Positions 54,632-63,646 are shown, numbered from the stretch's first letter. The stretch is 64,000 bases of DNA from Vibrio echinoideorum (GCF_024347455.1 NZ_AP025484.1:434001-498000), one strand, 5' to 3'. Translations and numbers: made by a program. The notes: generated by a model not told the origin, from the sequence alone.

Positions 54632-56170
54632 ATGTTGAGAAATGAATCTCAAAGCTCTGCGAAAGCACAAGCGACTTCGCAGTCTACAAGCAGTGCAACA
54701 GCCGGTTCGGAAACCAATATAAAAAGAAAAGACCGCAATAAAACTCTCTACTTCCTCACTTGGCGCTGGCACTTCTATGCCGGGCTATTCGTTATCCCAT
54801 TCATGTTGATGTTGAGTATTACTGGTTTGGTGATGCTGTTTGACGATGAAATCGAATTTGCTTTCCATCAAGACGCGATTGAAATTGTTGTATCGGGCGA
54901 ACCGATCAAGGTGTCACAACAATTAGCTGCGGTACAAAATCAATACCCACAAGGTACGGTGACACAGTTTGTACCTAGCAAAGTCCCTGATCTTGCGAAC
55001 CGATTTTCTGTATCACTTGAAGATGGCACTTCCTTTTTCGCCACGGTGAATCAATACACTGGCGAAGTGGTAGGAGAAATTCCACGCAGCGATAGCCTGT
55101 ATCAACTCGCGAATGACATCCACGGCACTTTGTTGATTGGTGATTGGGGTGATTACCTCATTGAGGTTGCAATCAGCTTGTCGATCCTTCTGTTAGTGAG
55201 TGGAATCTATTTATGGCTTCCTCGAGATAACGCAAGCCGTGCTGGTTTTCTTAAGCTTAGATTTACCTCAGGAACACGTGTTTTAATGCGTGACCTGCAT
55301 GCGAACATCGGTGGAACACTATCATTCATTCTTCTGTTATTTATTCTATCGGGATTATCATGGACCGGCTTTTGGGGCGGTAAACTTGTTCAAGCATGGA
55401 GCACCTTTCCTGCTCAAATGTGGGACGATATTCCTCTGTCTAGCGAAACGCATGCTTCTTTAAATCACGGGTCTGAAGAGGAAATGCCTTGGAACCTAGA
55501 GCAAACTCCACTGCCTTTGTCTCAAGATAAGCCGTCAGAACACGTACATCATGCAGAAGAGACATCTGAATCTCATGACCATTCGAAGATGGGTGAAGAG
55601 CATTCTGAGCATTTAGTTTTAGCAGCGAGTAATTTCTCGATTGATGATGTGATAGCAAAAGCTCGAGCTCTTGGTTTTACGCAGTATAAAGTCAATTTCC
55701 CTCGCTCAGAAACGGGCGTTTACACCGTGGCTGCCAATACCATGGGAGGTGACATCATCGATCCAACCCTAGATCGCACGACTCACCTCGACCAATACTC
55801 AGGTCGTATTTTGGGAGAGGTTACTTGGCAAGATTACAACTTCATCGCGAAGACGTTAGCTGTTGGTATTTCATTGCACCAAGGCGATATCAGTATTATT
55901 AATAAACTTCTAAATGCCTTGTTCTGCATTGCGTTCGTCGTGGTGTCGGTGACTGGTGGTGTGATGTGGTGGATGCGCAGACCTTCAGGCCAAAGAAAGC
56001 TTGGGACGCCACCGAAGTTTGGTGATGCAGGTTTATGGAAAGCAGGCTTAGTGACGGTGGTTGTTATTTCGGTTCTGTTTCCACTCGCGGGTGCAACGAT
56101 TGTGACTGCAATGCTATTGGATTGGTTACTGTTTTCACGCGTTGAGAGATTTAAGACGGCATTGAGTTAA
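54632..56170 (+). CDS. PepSY-associated membrane protein with a His-rich loop
   Basis: A 512-aa inner-membrane protein of the PepSY_TM family, as found with iron or copper uptake systems and flavin-type ferric reductases. Helices: about 47-70 (FYAGLFVIPFMLMLSITGLVMLF), about 180-200 (EVAISLSILLLVSGIYLWL), about 230-255, and two near the C-terminus. Periplasmic PepSY segments include QYTGEVVGEIPR and QYSGRILGEVTWQD. Residues about 300-328 form a His/Glu-rich stretch (EHVHHAEETSESHDHSK), a likely metal-binding loop. The frame opens with TTG at 54608; the ATG at 54632, with AAAGGA upstream, is preferred. Confidence 0.85.
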   Translation: MLRNESQSSAKAQATSQSTSSATAGSETNIKRKDRNKTLYFLTWRWHFYAGLFVIPFMLMLSITGLVMLFDDEIEFAFHQDAIEIVVSGEPIKVSQQLAAVQNQYPQGTVTQFVPSKVPDLANRFSVSLEDGTSFFATVNQYTGEVVGEIPRSDSLYQLANDIHGTLLIGDWGDYLIEVAISLSILLLVSGIYLWLPRDNASRAGFLKLRFTSGTRVLMRDLHANIGGTLSFILLLFILSGLSWTGFWGGKLVQAWSTFPAQMWDDIPLSSETHASLNHGSEEEMPWNLEQTPLPLSQDKPSEHVHHAEETSESHDHSKMGEEHSEHLVLAASNFSIDDVIAKARALGFTQYKVNFPRSETGVYTVAANTMGGDIIDPTLDRTTHLDQYSGRILGEVTWQDYNFIAKTLAVGISLHQGDISIINKLLNALFCIAFVVVSVTGGVMWWMRRPSGQRKLGTPPKFGDAGLWKAGLVTVVVISVLFPLAGATIVTAMLLDWLLFSRVERFKTALS

Positions 56171-56178
56171 TTGATATA

Positions 56179-56214
56179 AAAACTGACCTTCTTTCTGAGG
56201 AGGTCAGTTTCATT
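56179..56214. terminator. Bidirectional terminator between the PepSY and VOC genes
   Basis: AAACTGACCT / AGGTCAGTTT stem with an 11-base loop, with T- and A-rich flanks on the two sides. It serves two convergent genes. Confidence 0.8.
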
Positions 56215-56245
56215 AATCAGATGGGTGATTCCTTTGTGAGGAATA

Positions 56246-56297
56246 CTTTAGACTTGATTCAGCTCTAGATTTGATAAAGCTTTAGATCTGATAAAGC
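56246..56297 (-). repeat. Three-copy 17-bp tandem repeat at the VOC gene stop
   Basis: Plus-strand units CTTTAGACTTGATTCAG (56246-56262), CTCTAGATTTGATAAAG (56263-56279) and CTTTAGATCTGATAAAG (56280-56296). The third contains the last codons and stop of the minus-strand VOC gene (stop at 56282-56284). Confidence 0.75.
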
Positions 56298-56665
56298 TCT
56301 AGCGGCAGGCCGTCTGGGTCTGCGAAAAACGTAAATGATTTCCCCGTATACTCATCAACTCGAATCGGTTCGACTTCAATGCCTTGTCCTTCCAAATAGC
56401 TTTTGGCATGTTGAACGTCATCAACACAAAAAGCCAAATGTCTCAGCCCTTGAGCTTCCGGAAAGCTTGGTCTTTCAGGTGCATGAGGGAAACTGAACAA
56501 TTCTATTTGAGCACCATTCGGCAGTGCTAAATCAAGTTTGTACGATTGGCGCGCTTCGCGATAATTCTCTGCAATAACTTCTAGCTTTAAAATCTCGGTA
56601 TAAAAGCGCTTTGACATTTCGTAGTCTGAACAGATGATCGCAGCGTGGTGGATTCCTTTCAGCAT
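56282..56665 (-). CDS. VOC-family (glyoxalase/YaeR-like) protein
   Basis: A 127-aa vicinal-oxygen-chelate protein with the single-domain SMU1112c/YaeR form: GIHHAAIICSDYEMSKRFYTEILKLEV, the metal ligand in ELFSFPHAPERPS, RHLAFCVDDV, and the C-terminal FFADPDGLPLELYQI. The ligand set (H, E, H, E) is recognisable, so it is probably metal-dependent; substrate unknown. Its ATG overlaps the stop of the upstream LysR gene by one base (TAATG), so the two are translationally coupled. Confidence 0.9.
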   Translation of the reverse strand: MLKGIHHAAIICSDYEMSKRFYTEILKLEVIAENYREARQSYKLDLALPNGAQIELFSFPHAPERPSFPEAQGLRHLAFCVDDVQHAKSYLEGQGIEVEPIRVDEYTGKSFTFFADPDGLPLELYQI

Positions 56666-57597
56666 TAGTTTATCTCTCCGGCCAACTTATCGCTCAAGTG
56701 CTCCATTGCGTAATCGATGAACACACGCAGTCGAGCAGGCATGTACTTGGTTTGAGCAAACTGCATCGCGATTGCGCCGTGGTAGTTACTCTTGATGGTC
56801 CAATCTTCTAGCACTTGCACAACAGAACCTTCAGTCAGCGCATCTTGAATTACAAAGTCATGGAAAATACCCACACCAAGTCCTTCTTTAACGCCTTTTA
56901 GTCTCATCTGAGAGTGGTTTACAGCATAACGCCCACTGACAGGCACTGTGTAAAATTCATCCCCTTTGAGAAAGTCCCAGATGTGGTCTTTATCTGTTTC
57001 AGCAAGATATAAGCAGTCGTGCTCTGAAAGCTCGGTTGGGTGGTGAGGGATTCCTTTAGCGTCAAGGTAGTCAGGGCTTGCGCACAGTACGAGGTTCGTT
57101 TTCCCTAGTTCTTTTAAAACCAAGCTCTCGTCTGGTTTATCGGTAAGACGAAACGCGATGTCGATACCTTGACGTAAGATATCGATGTCGCCATCAGCGG
57201 CTCTTAACTTAAGTTGGATCTCAGGATATTGATTCAAGAAAGGAACGACAAAGGGTTGTAATACCGAATTTAAGAAGGCTTCTGGCGCCGCCACCGTGAT
57301 TGAACCTGCAGGATCCGTATGATCGGAGGTCGACAGTTCAACAGCCTGTTGCGCGGCATTTATCATAACGACACTTTGATCGTAAACCAATTGTCCAGCT
57401 TGGGTGATGATTAAGGTACGAGTCGTTCGTTCAAACAGCTTTACTGATAAGGCTTTTTCCAAGCGCGTGATCAATTTGCTGAGTGCTGAAGGCGTCACGC
57501 CCAACTGTTTTGCAGCAGCAGTAAAACTCCCTTCGTTTACCACTAAAATGAAGGATGCGAGATCTGGGAGTAGGGCAATCAGTTTTGGGTTGATCAT
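56665..57597 (-). CDS. LysR-family transcriptional regulator
   Basis: A 310-aa LTTR. The winged HTH is at residues 14-75 (FILVVNEGSFTAAAKQLGVTPSALSKLITRLEKALSVKLFER), then an effector domain. The wording TPSALSK and LFERTTRTL places it with the DsdC/YafC-like branch that often controls small-molecule detoxification. It is first in a two-gene unit with the VOC gene and is divergent from an MFS permease across 274 bases, so both may be its targets. Confidence 0.88.
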   Translation of the reverse strand: MINPKLIALLPDLASFILVVNEGSFTAAAKQLGVTPSALSKLITRLEKALSVKLFERTTRTLIITQAGQLVYDQSVVMINAAQQAVELSTSDHTDPAGSITVAAPEAFLNSVLQPFVVPFLNQYPEIQLKLRAADGDIDILRQGIDIAFRLTDKPDESLVLKELGKTNLVLCASPDYLDAKGIPHHPTELSEHDCLYLAETDKDHIWDFLKGDEFYTVPVSGRYAVNHSQMRLKGVKEGLGVGIFHDFVIQDALTEGSVVQVLEDWTIKSNYHGAIAMQFAQTKYMPARLRVFIDYAMEHLSDKLAGEIN

Positions 57598-57871
57598 AAC
57601 GTTCTTTACTGGGTTATTTGGAAGGGAAATCCGAAGAGTAGATGAGTATTTGTTACCTTCTATCTATTCTTTTAATGCCTTAATTATACGTCAAACGGCA
57701 TTTAATATTAAGTGCAGTGTTATCTATGGTTTTCCAGATTTTTTCATTATGTGGTAAGCATGACCTGCTGTGTTTTATAAAAACAGTTTTGAGCTCTTTA
57801 TTTATACAATTACATACATATACTGGCACGATAGTTTTATGTAAATCATTAGGTTAGATAAAGGGAGTTTT

Positions 57872-59116
57872 ATGGATCAATCAGAAAGCCTATTTCAGAA
57901 ACAAAGAGTCAAAAGGTTTAATTTTTCTATTTGGACCGTATTAACCGGAACTCTACTCGCTCGTACGAGTTACTTTATGGCTTGGCCATTTCTGATTGTG
58001 TTTCTTTATGAAGATTATGGTGCATCGGCAATAGAAGTGGGCATGATGCTCGCGACTTCAGCTGTCGTTGGTGCTGGAGCTGGGCTCTATTCGGGTTATA
58101 TCTCCGATAAAGTGGGTCGAAAGTGGGTCATGGTACTTGGAAGCTGGGTTGCCGCTATTGCTTATTCGGGTATTGGCATTGCCAACGAGATTTGGCAGTT
58201 CTATGTGTTAATCATGATGACAGGTCTAATGAGGCCGATGATTGAAGCACCAGCAAAAGCGGTAATTGGCGATAATCTTGACGATTTGAAAGACCGAGAA
58301 TTGGCGCTGAATGTTCGTTACTTCTTGTTAAATTTAGGTGGAGCTTTGGGGCCACTTATTGGTATTACACTGGCTCTCGCACATCCACAAAACCTATTCT
58401 TTGTCGCGGGTGCTACCTACGTTGTATATGGCTTTTGGTTACTCGTCGGCATCGAAAGAAAGGGAACATTTACTAAGCCTGACATCTCACAACTTCCCAA
58501 CTTTACAGCAACACTAAATGTGATTCGCAAAGACAATATTTTTGTTAAGTTGATGATTGCTAACTTTATTATGATGTTTGTCTATGCTCAAGTAGAGTCA
58601 TCGATTCCACAAGTTATTGTTCGTTCATCAATAAGTGATGCTGCTCATTTAATCGCAAGTTTAGTGCTGGTGAACACCTTAACTATTATTGTGTTTCAAT
58701 TTCCAATGTTGAAGTGGTTGGAACATGTTCCTTTATTTGTACGGACGCGAATTGGAATGTTCTTGATGGCGGTGGCTCAAATCGGCTTTCTACTTACACC
58801 TAGTGATTGGGCTCTAGGTTGGGGGGTGGCTTGTTTTATATTGAGTTTAGGAGAGGTCATTGCATTTCCAACGCTTAACGTTCAAATCGATCGCATGGCA
58901 CCCCCTCATTTACGAGGTTCCTATTTTGGCGCTGCAGCACTTTATTCTCTGGGTTTTGCGATTGCCCCGTTAATTGGTGGAGTAGTTATTGAATTGTTGA
59001 GTCCGGTTTGGTTATTTGCGGTTTGTTTTGGACTATGTTTAGTGATGATCTGGTTATACTGGCTTGCAGAGCACACTGAAGATACCGTGGAAAGAGCCCC
59101 AATCACACAAAGCTAG
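57872..59116 (+). CDS. MFS transporter
   Basis: A 414-aa inner-membrane carrier with 12 predicted helices. The MFS signature loop between helices 2 and 3 is present (GYISDKVGRKWVMV), with a second copy-like motif after helix 8. The form is like drug-H+ antiporters of the MdtH/MdtG size class; no substrate can be inferred. AAAGGGAG precedes the ATG. It is divergent from the LysR-VOC unit and 40 bases ahead of the XRE gene, with no terminator seen in between. Confidence 0.88.
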   Translation: MDQSESLFQKQRVKRFNFSIWTVLTGTLLARTSYFMAWPFLIVFLYEDYGASAIEVGMMLATSAVVGAGAGLYSGYISDKVGRKWVMVLGSWVAAIAYSGIGIANEIWQFYVLIMMTGLMRPMIEAPAKAVIGDNLDDLKDRELALNVRYFLLNLGGALGPLIGITLALAHPQNLFFVAGATYVVYGFWLLVGIERKGTFTKPDISQLPNFTATLNVIRKDNIFVKLMIANFIMMFVYAQVESSIPQVIVRSSISDAAHLIASLVLVNTLTIIVFQFPMLKWLEHVPLFVRTRIGMFLMAVAQIGFLLTPSDWALGWGVACFILSLGEVIAFPTLNVQIDRMAPPHLRGSYFGAAALYSLGFAIAPLIGGVVIELLSPVWLFAVCFGLCLVMIWLYWLAEHTEDTVERAPITQS

Positions 59117-59156
59117 ATCTAATGGTCTAGGTACTGTCTAGAGAGCGTGAAAGAAT

Positions 59157-60011
59157 ATGGATAAACAGAACTTTTCTCAAGAACTGAAACGGTTAAGGGA
59201 AGAACATCCGTTATCACAAGAAGAACTTGCAGAGGTTCTCTCTACATCTCATCGCGCATTTTCAGGCGTTAACCAGGTTGCGGTCAGTCAGTGGGAGCGA
59301 GGTAAGACGCTGCCGAGTTTTGTTCGTCGATTAGGTATCGCGAGTTTCTTTCAACAAGAGTATGAGTTTTCTGTTGATGAGATGATTCAAGTAAAAGCAG
59401 CAACCAAAAAGATGGATCGCCCTTTCAACGTTGATATTGGTTATGACTACGAGGTTACTAGCGTTGAGTCATACAACATGAGTTCACTTCCGGTGAAAAG
59501 ACTGAAATCGATTCAAGGGATGCACTTTAAAACCTATGGCAAAGACTTTATCGAGGTTGCTCAGCAGCTCGGTGTAAAAAAAGAGGATATGCAGGTTCTT
59601 TGCTTCTTGTTCGAGGGGGTGATTATTGGCCATGTAGTTTACGATGGCGTCAGTAAGATGCTTTGTAGTGTTGGTGCAGTTAGCGTTGTTATTCGACGTA
59701 AGATCTTTGCTCACATGGCAGATAATTTAGCAGGCACTGAGTTTCGATTTCCTACCATTGATCCTGCTATGTGCCAGTTTCTGTATGACCTCTACTTAGA
59801 ACCTTACATGAGCAAGCTTGGCATGCCATTTTTCAAGGCAGATATAAAGAAAGTGGTGAACAACCCTTTTTCTCAGAACATCCAAAACAAACACGATATC
59901 TATTTTAAGTACATCCGTTACCACGACCTAAAGCAGAAGAAAAAAAGCGTTGAGTTTGTCTTAAGTGAGAGCAATAAAAACGATCTACATAACCAATCTA
60001 AGGTCAGTTAA
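59157..60011 (+). CDS. XRE-family HTH protein with an unknown C-terminal domain
   Basis: A 284-aa protein. Residues 5-70 form an XRE helix-turn-helix (LKRLREEHPLSQEELAEVLS, NQVAVSQWERGKTLPSFVRRLGIASF). The remaining 200 residues are a domain I do not recognise: alpha/beta, with VKRLKSIQGMHFKTYGKDFIEVAQQLG, VLCFLFEGVIIGHVVYDGV, and IRRKIFAHMADNLAG. The C-terminal 30 residues are basic. It may sense a ligand. The last nine codons overlap the convergent EAL gene by 27 bases. Confidence 0.75.
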   Translation: MDKQNFSQELKRLREEHPLSQEELAEVLSTSHRAFSGVNQVAVSQWERGKTLPSFVRRLGIASFFQQEYEFSVDEMIQVKAATKKMDRPFNVDIGYDYEVTSVESYNMSSLPVKRLKSIQGMHFKTYGKDFIEVAQQLGVKKEDMQVLCFLFEGVIIGHVVYDGVSKMLCSVGAVSVVIRRKIFAHMADNLAGTEFRFPTIDPAMCQFLYDLYLEPYMSKLGMPFFKADIKKVVNNPFSQNIQNKHDIYFKYIRYHDLKQKKKSVEFVLSESNKNDLHNQSKVS

Positions 60012-60716
60012 AGGTAGCGGTTTCGAATACAAGAAGCCTTGGTAGCGATCAAAACCTAACTGGTGGATCAATTGGCGTGTTTCATTATCTTCAACGCCTT
60101 CTGCCACGGTTTCAATTCCAGACTTCTTGCAGTACGCCAAAGTTCGTTTCACTAAGTCTGAACGAGATGGTTCAACGCTATTCACAATTGATTTATCAAA
60201 CTTCACTTCATCAATATTAAGGCTCATCACTTTATTTAAATCTGAATGGCCGACACCAAAGTCGTCAATTGAGATTTTTACGCCAAGGGATTTAAAGCGC
60301 TTTATCTGATCACAAAGTTGCTCGTCTAATTGATCATTCTCACTGAGTTCAAAGGTTAGCTGATTGGCCTTGAATGAAGCATTCCAAAGTAACTCGCGAA
60401 CCTTTTCCACGTTATCAGGGTTAGCGAGGACCTTCTTGCTGATATTCACGGCAAGGCCTAAGCGTGGTGAGAGCGATTTTATCTCTGTGAGCGATTGTTC
60501 CAATACACTAAAGAAGATTTCTTCTTCGTACCCCAATGCAAATGCACGATCAATAAACACACCCGGAGAGAAAATACCTTCTTCTGGGATGTCTAAACGG
60601 ATCAGTGCTTCTACGCCAATGACTTTTTCGACACTTGGTTCAACCTTTGGCTGATAAAAGCAGGTGTACCAGTCGTTCTCGAAAGCTTGTTGTATGGTGT
60701 GGTCGGATAGGGTCAT
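59985..60716 (-). CDS. EAL-domain c-di-GMP phosphodiesterase (stand-alone)
   Basis: A 243-aa protein made only of an EAL domain, expected to hydrolyse c-di-GMP to pGpG. The catalytic set looks complete: GVEALIRLD (EAL at about 34-36), NISKKVLA, the Glu in FELSENDQ, IDDFGVGHSDLNKV (the DDFG loop), the Lys in VKFDKSIV, and ETVAEGVED. No sensor domain or membrane segment, so control is probably at expression level. The 27-base 3' overlap with the XRE gene could allow antisense interference. Confidence 0.92.
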   Translation of the reverse strand: MTLSDHTIQQAFENDWYTCFYQPKVEPSVEKVIGVEALIRLDIPEEGIFSPGVFIDRAFALGYEEEIFFSVLEQSLTEIKSLSPRLGLAVNISKKVLANPDNVEKVRELLWNASFKANQLTFELSENDQLDEQLCDQIKRFKSLGVKISIDDFGVGHSDLNKVMSLNIDEVKFDKSIVNSVEPSRSDLVKRTLAYCKKSGIETVAEGVEDNETRQLIHQLGFDRYQGFLYSKPLPLTDLRLVM

Positions 60717-61007
60717 TTGCTTAGCTTCTCATCTTATGTCGTTTGTATAGCGGCGCTGCTGCTGCACATTCTGAGAGAAACTGGCAATCATCACTATATC
60801 GTTCTGAGATGAAAAATTCATATTCGATATGAAAGCGAAATTAGAAGGTAATTGATGGAGGGCTTGCGTTAAAAAGAACAACATTGAGGCGTTAATGTGC
60901 CCTGTGTCACTAGGATGAACTATTATTAGTGCCTGTGATTCATTAATGTTTTTCCAACTAGAGGGATAATCGAAAAGGGCATGTTCAACTAGAATAGAGG
61001 TATAAGT

Positions 61008-61020
61008 TTTACAGTGTAAA
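61008..61020. promoter_or_regulatory. Palindromic element upstream of the kbl promoter
   Basis: TTTACAGTGTAAA is a 13-base perfect inverted repeat (TTTACA / TGTAAA around one G). It ends eight bases before the -35 box of the kbl promoter, an activator-like position. The protein that binds it is unknown. Confidence 0.45.
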
Positions 61021-61028
61021 TGATCGAA

Positions 61029-61056
61029 TTGAAATCGTTTGCATCCCCTACATAAT
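61029..61056 (+). promoter_or_regulatory. kbl-tdh promoter
   Basis: TTGAAA (61029-61034), 16-base spacer, CATAAT (61051-61056), about 45 bases before the ATG. Good sigma-70 match. The 384-base region from 60717 upstream of kbl also has a long minus-strand open frame that I do not annotate as a gene (see findings). Confidence 0.6.
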
Positions 61057-61100
61057 GCGGCGCACGATGCTGCTGAATAATAACTAGGAAGGAATAGACA

Positions 61101-62294
61101 ATGTCTTCTGCATTTTACCAACAGATTCAAAATCAAATCGAAGAAGTTAAAGAAGAAGGTCTTTACAAGTCTGAGCGCATTATCACTTCTGCTCAAAAAG
61201 CAGCGGTTTCTATCTCGACTGGTGAAGAAGTACTAAACTTCTGTGCAAACAACTACTTAGGTCTTGCTAACCATCCTGCTCTTATCGAAGCTGCTAAAGA
61301 TGGTATGGATCAGCACGGTTTTGGTATGGCTTCAGTACGTTTCATCTGTGGTACTCAAGACTCTCACAAAGAACTAGAGCAAAAGCTATCTACGTTCCTA
61401 GGTAAAGAAGATACTATCCTTTACACATCTTGTTTTGATGCGAACGCTGGCCTATTCGAAACGATTTTAGGTAAAGAAGACGCAATCATCTCTGACGCTC
61501 TAAACCACGCATCTATCATCGATGGCGTTCGTTTGTGTAAAGCTATGCGTTTCCGTTACTCGAACAACAACATGGAAGAGCTAGAGCAACAACTTATCGC
61601 TGCTAAAGAAGCGGGTGCTCGCAATACATTAATCGTAACTGACGGTGTATTCTCTATGGACGGCGTAGTGGCTAACCTTCCTGCTATCTGTGACCTTGCT
61701 GATAAGTACGGTGCACTCGTTATGGTTGATGACTCTCACGCTGTGGGCTTCATGGGCGAAAACGGCGCGGGTACTCACGAGTTCCACAACGTTGTTGACC
61801 GTATCGACATCATCACAGGTACGCTTGGTAAAGCAATGGGTGGCGCTTCAGGCGGTTACACTGCTGGTAAGAAAGAAGTGATCGACTGGCTACGTCAGCG
61901 TTCTCGTCCATACCTATTCTCTAACTCTGTTGCACCTGCAATCGTGTCTGCGTCTATCCGCGTTATAGATCTTCTTGCAGAATCTGGCGACCTACGTACT
62001 CAACTATGGGAAAACTCTGCTCACTTCCGTACTCGCATGGAAGCTGCTGGTTTCACTATGGGCGGCGCTGATCACGCAATCATCCCAATCATGCTGGGTG
62101 ATGCAAAAGTAGCGGCCGAATTTGCAGAGCGCGCACTAGAAAAAGGCATCTACGTTGTCGGTTTCTCTTTCCCTGTAGTACCAAAAGGCCAAGCTCGTAT
62201 CCGTACGCAAATGTCTGCTGCACACTCTCGTGAGCAACTGGATCGCGCAATCGATGCGTTCATCCAAGTTGGTAAAGACATGGCTATCATCTAA
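61101..62294 (+). CDS. kbl: Glycine C-acetyltransferase (2-amino-3-ketobutyrate CoA ligase)
   Basis: A 397-aa PLP enzyme of the alpha-oxoamine synthase family; it converts 2-amino-3-ketobutyrate plus CoA to glycine and acetyl-CoA. Visible: [32 protein letters not shown], the Asp in [17 protein letters not shown], and the PLP lysine in [14 protein letters not shown] (about residue 245). Together with tdh, 110 bases downstream, it forms the threonine-to-glycine degradation pathway. AAGGAATAG-type ribosome binding sequence precedes the ATG. Confidence 0.97.
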   Translation: MSSAFYQQIQNQIEEVKEEGLYKSERIITSAQKAAVSISTGEEVLNFCANNYLGLANHPALIEAAKDGMDQHGFGMASVRFICGTQDSHKELEQKLSTFLGKEDTILYTSCFDANAGLFETILGKEDAIISDALNHASIIDGVRLCKAMRFRYSNNNMEELEQQLIAAKEAGARNTLIVTDGVFSMDGVVANLPAICDLADKYGALVMVDDSHAVGFMGENGAGTHEFHNVVDRIDIITGTLGKAMGGASGGYTAGKKEVIDWLRQRSRPYLFSNSVAPAIVSASIRVIDLLAESGDLRTQLWENSAHFRTRMEAAGFTMGGADHAIIPIMLGDAKVAAEFAERALEKGIYVVGFSFPVVPKGQARIRTQMSAAHSREQLDRAIDAFIQVGKDMAII

Positions 62295-62365
62295 TTTTAA
62301 AGGGATGCCTTATGCGTCCTTTGATTAGATAGAGCAACACCTAATAGAACATATAGATTTTTGAT

Positions 62366-62388
62366 TCTCGCCTTACAGTTAGGCGAGA
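62366..62388 (+). promoter_or_regulatory. Hairpin in the kbl-tdh intercistronic region
   Basis: Perfect eight-base stem TCTCGCCT / AGGCGAGA with a seven-base loop, ending 16 bases before the tdh ATG, with no T-run after it. An imperfect AAAGGGATGC hairpin also lies near 62298-62325. Confidence 0.45.
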
Positions 62389-62404
62389 TGAACTGGATAA
62401 CATT

Positions 62405-63436
62405 ATGAAAATTAAAGCACTTTCTAAGCTTAAGCCTGAAGAAGGCATCTGGATGACCGAGGTTGAAAAACCTGAAATGGGTCATAATGATCTTCTTATC
62501 CGTATTAAGAAAACTGCAATTTGTGGTACTGACGTACATATCTACAACTGGGATGAGTGGTCACAAAACACAATCCCAGTACCTATGGTAGTAGGTCACG
62601 AATACGTGGGTGAAGTTGTTGGCATCGGCCAAGAAGTTCGTGGTTTTGAAATCGGCGACCGTGTATCTGGCGAAGGCCACATCACATGTGGTCACTGTCG
62701 TAACTGTCGTGGCGGCCGTACTCACCTTTGTCGTAACACAACAGGTGTTGGTGTTAACCGCACTGGTGCGTTCTCTGAATTCCTTGTGATCCCTGCGTTC
62801 AACGCATTTAAGATCCCTGCAGAAATCTCTGACGATCTAGCATCAATCTTTGACCCGTTTGGTAACGCAGTACACACAGCGCTATCTTTCGACCTAGTAG
62901 GCGAAGACGTGCTAATCACTGGTGCTGGCCCAATCGGTATCATGGCTGCTGCTGTTGCTAAGCACGTTGGTGCTCGCCACGTTGTAATCACTGACGTAAA
63001 CGAATACCGCCTAGATCTTGCTCGTCAAATGGGTGTAACTCGCGCAGTAAACGTGATGGAAGAGAAGCTTGAAGACGTAATGGCTGATCTTGGTATGACT
63101 GAAGGCTTCGATGTAGGCCTAGAAATGTCTGGTAACCCATCTGCGTTCAACAGCATGCTGACTAATATGAACCACGGCGGTAAGATCTCTCTACTAGGTA
63201 TTCCACCATCAGACATGGCAGTAGACTGGAACCAAGTAATCTTCAAAGGTTTGGTTATCAAAGGTATCTACGGCCGTGAGATGTTCGAAACTTGGTACAA
63301 GATGGCAAGCTTGATTCAATCCGGCCTAGATCTAACACCAATTATTACTCACCACTACAAAGTGGACGACTTCCAGAAAGGCTTCGACATGATGCGCTCT
63401 GGTATGTCTGGTAAAGTAATTCTAGATTGGGAATAA
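62405..63436 (+). CDS. tdh: L-threonine 3-dehydrogenase
   Basis: A 343-aa zinc-dependent MDR dehydrogenase that oxidises L-threonine to 2-amino-3-ketobutyrate with NAD+. Catalytic zinc ligands are Cys in AICGTDVH (C38) and His-Glu in GHEYVGEV (H63, E64). The structural zinc lobe has four Cys in [13 protein letters not shown] and THLC. The Rossmann motif is [14 protein letters not shown]. Its product is unstable and is taken up by Kbl from the adjacent gene. Confidence 0.97.
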   Translation: MKIKALSKLKPEEGIWMTEVEKPEMGHNDLLIRIKKTAICGTDVHIYNWDEWSQNTIPVPMVVGHEYVGEVVGIGQEVRGFEIGDRVSGEGHITCGHCRNCRGGRTHLCRNTTGVGVNRTGAFSEFLVIPAFNAFKIPAEISDDLASIFDPFGNAVHTALSFDLVGEDVLITGAGPIGIMAAAVAKHVGARHVVITDVNEYRLDLARQMGVTRAVNVMEEKLEDVMADLGMTEGFDVGLEMSGNPSAFNSMLTNMNHGGKISLLGIPPSDMAVDWNQVIFKGLVIKGIYGREMFETWYKMASLIQSGLDLTPIITHHYKVDDFQKGFDMMRSGMSGKVILDWE

Positions 63437-63474
63437 GCCAAAGGAGTAACTACTCCCGAGCTTCCTGATTAATT

Positions 63475-63507
63475 AAAAATGCCTCAAAGCGATTTGGGGC
63501 ATTTTTG
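63475..63507 (+). terminator. Terminator after kbl-tdh
   Basis: AAAAATGCCTCAAA / TTTGGGGCATTTTT stem with a four-base loop and a built-in T-run. Confidence 0.9.
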
Positions 63508-63646
63508 TATCCATACTTTGTCTGTTTCTTTATCTAGGCTTCGCTAATTCCCTTCTGTCACTTAATGGCCATTTTACTGTCCAGTAATCTCTAAAATACT
63601 CAATAAGCAGTTACACCTTATTGTTTTACTATTGAAGAGAGGGCTC

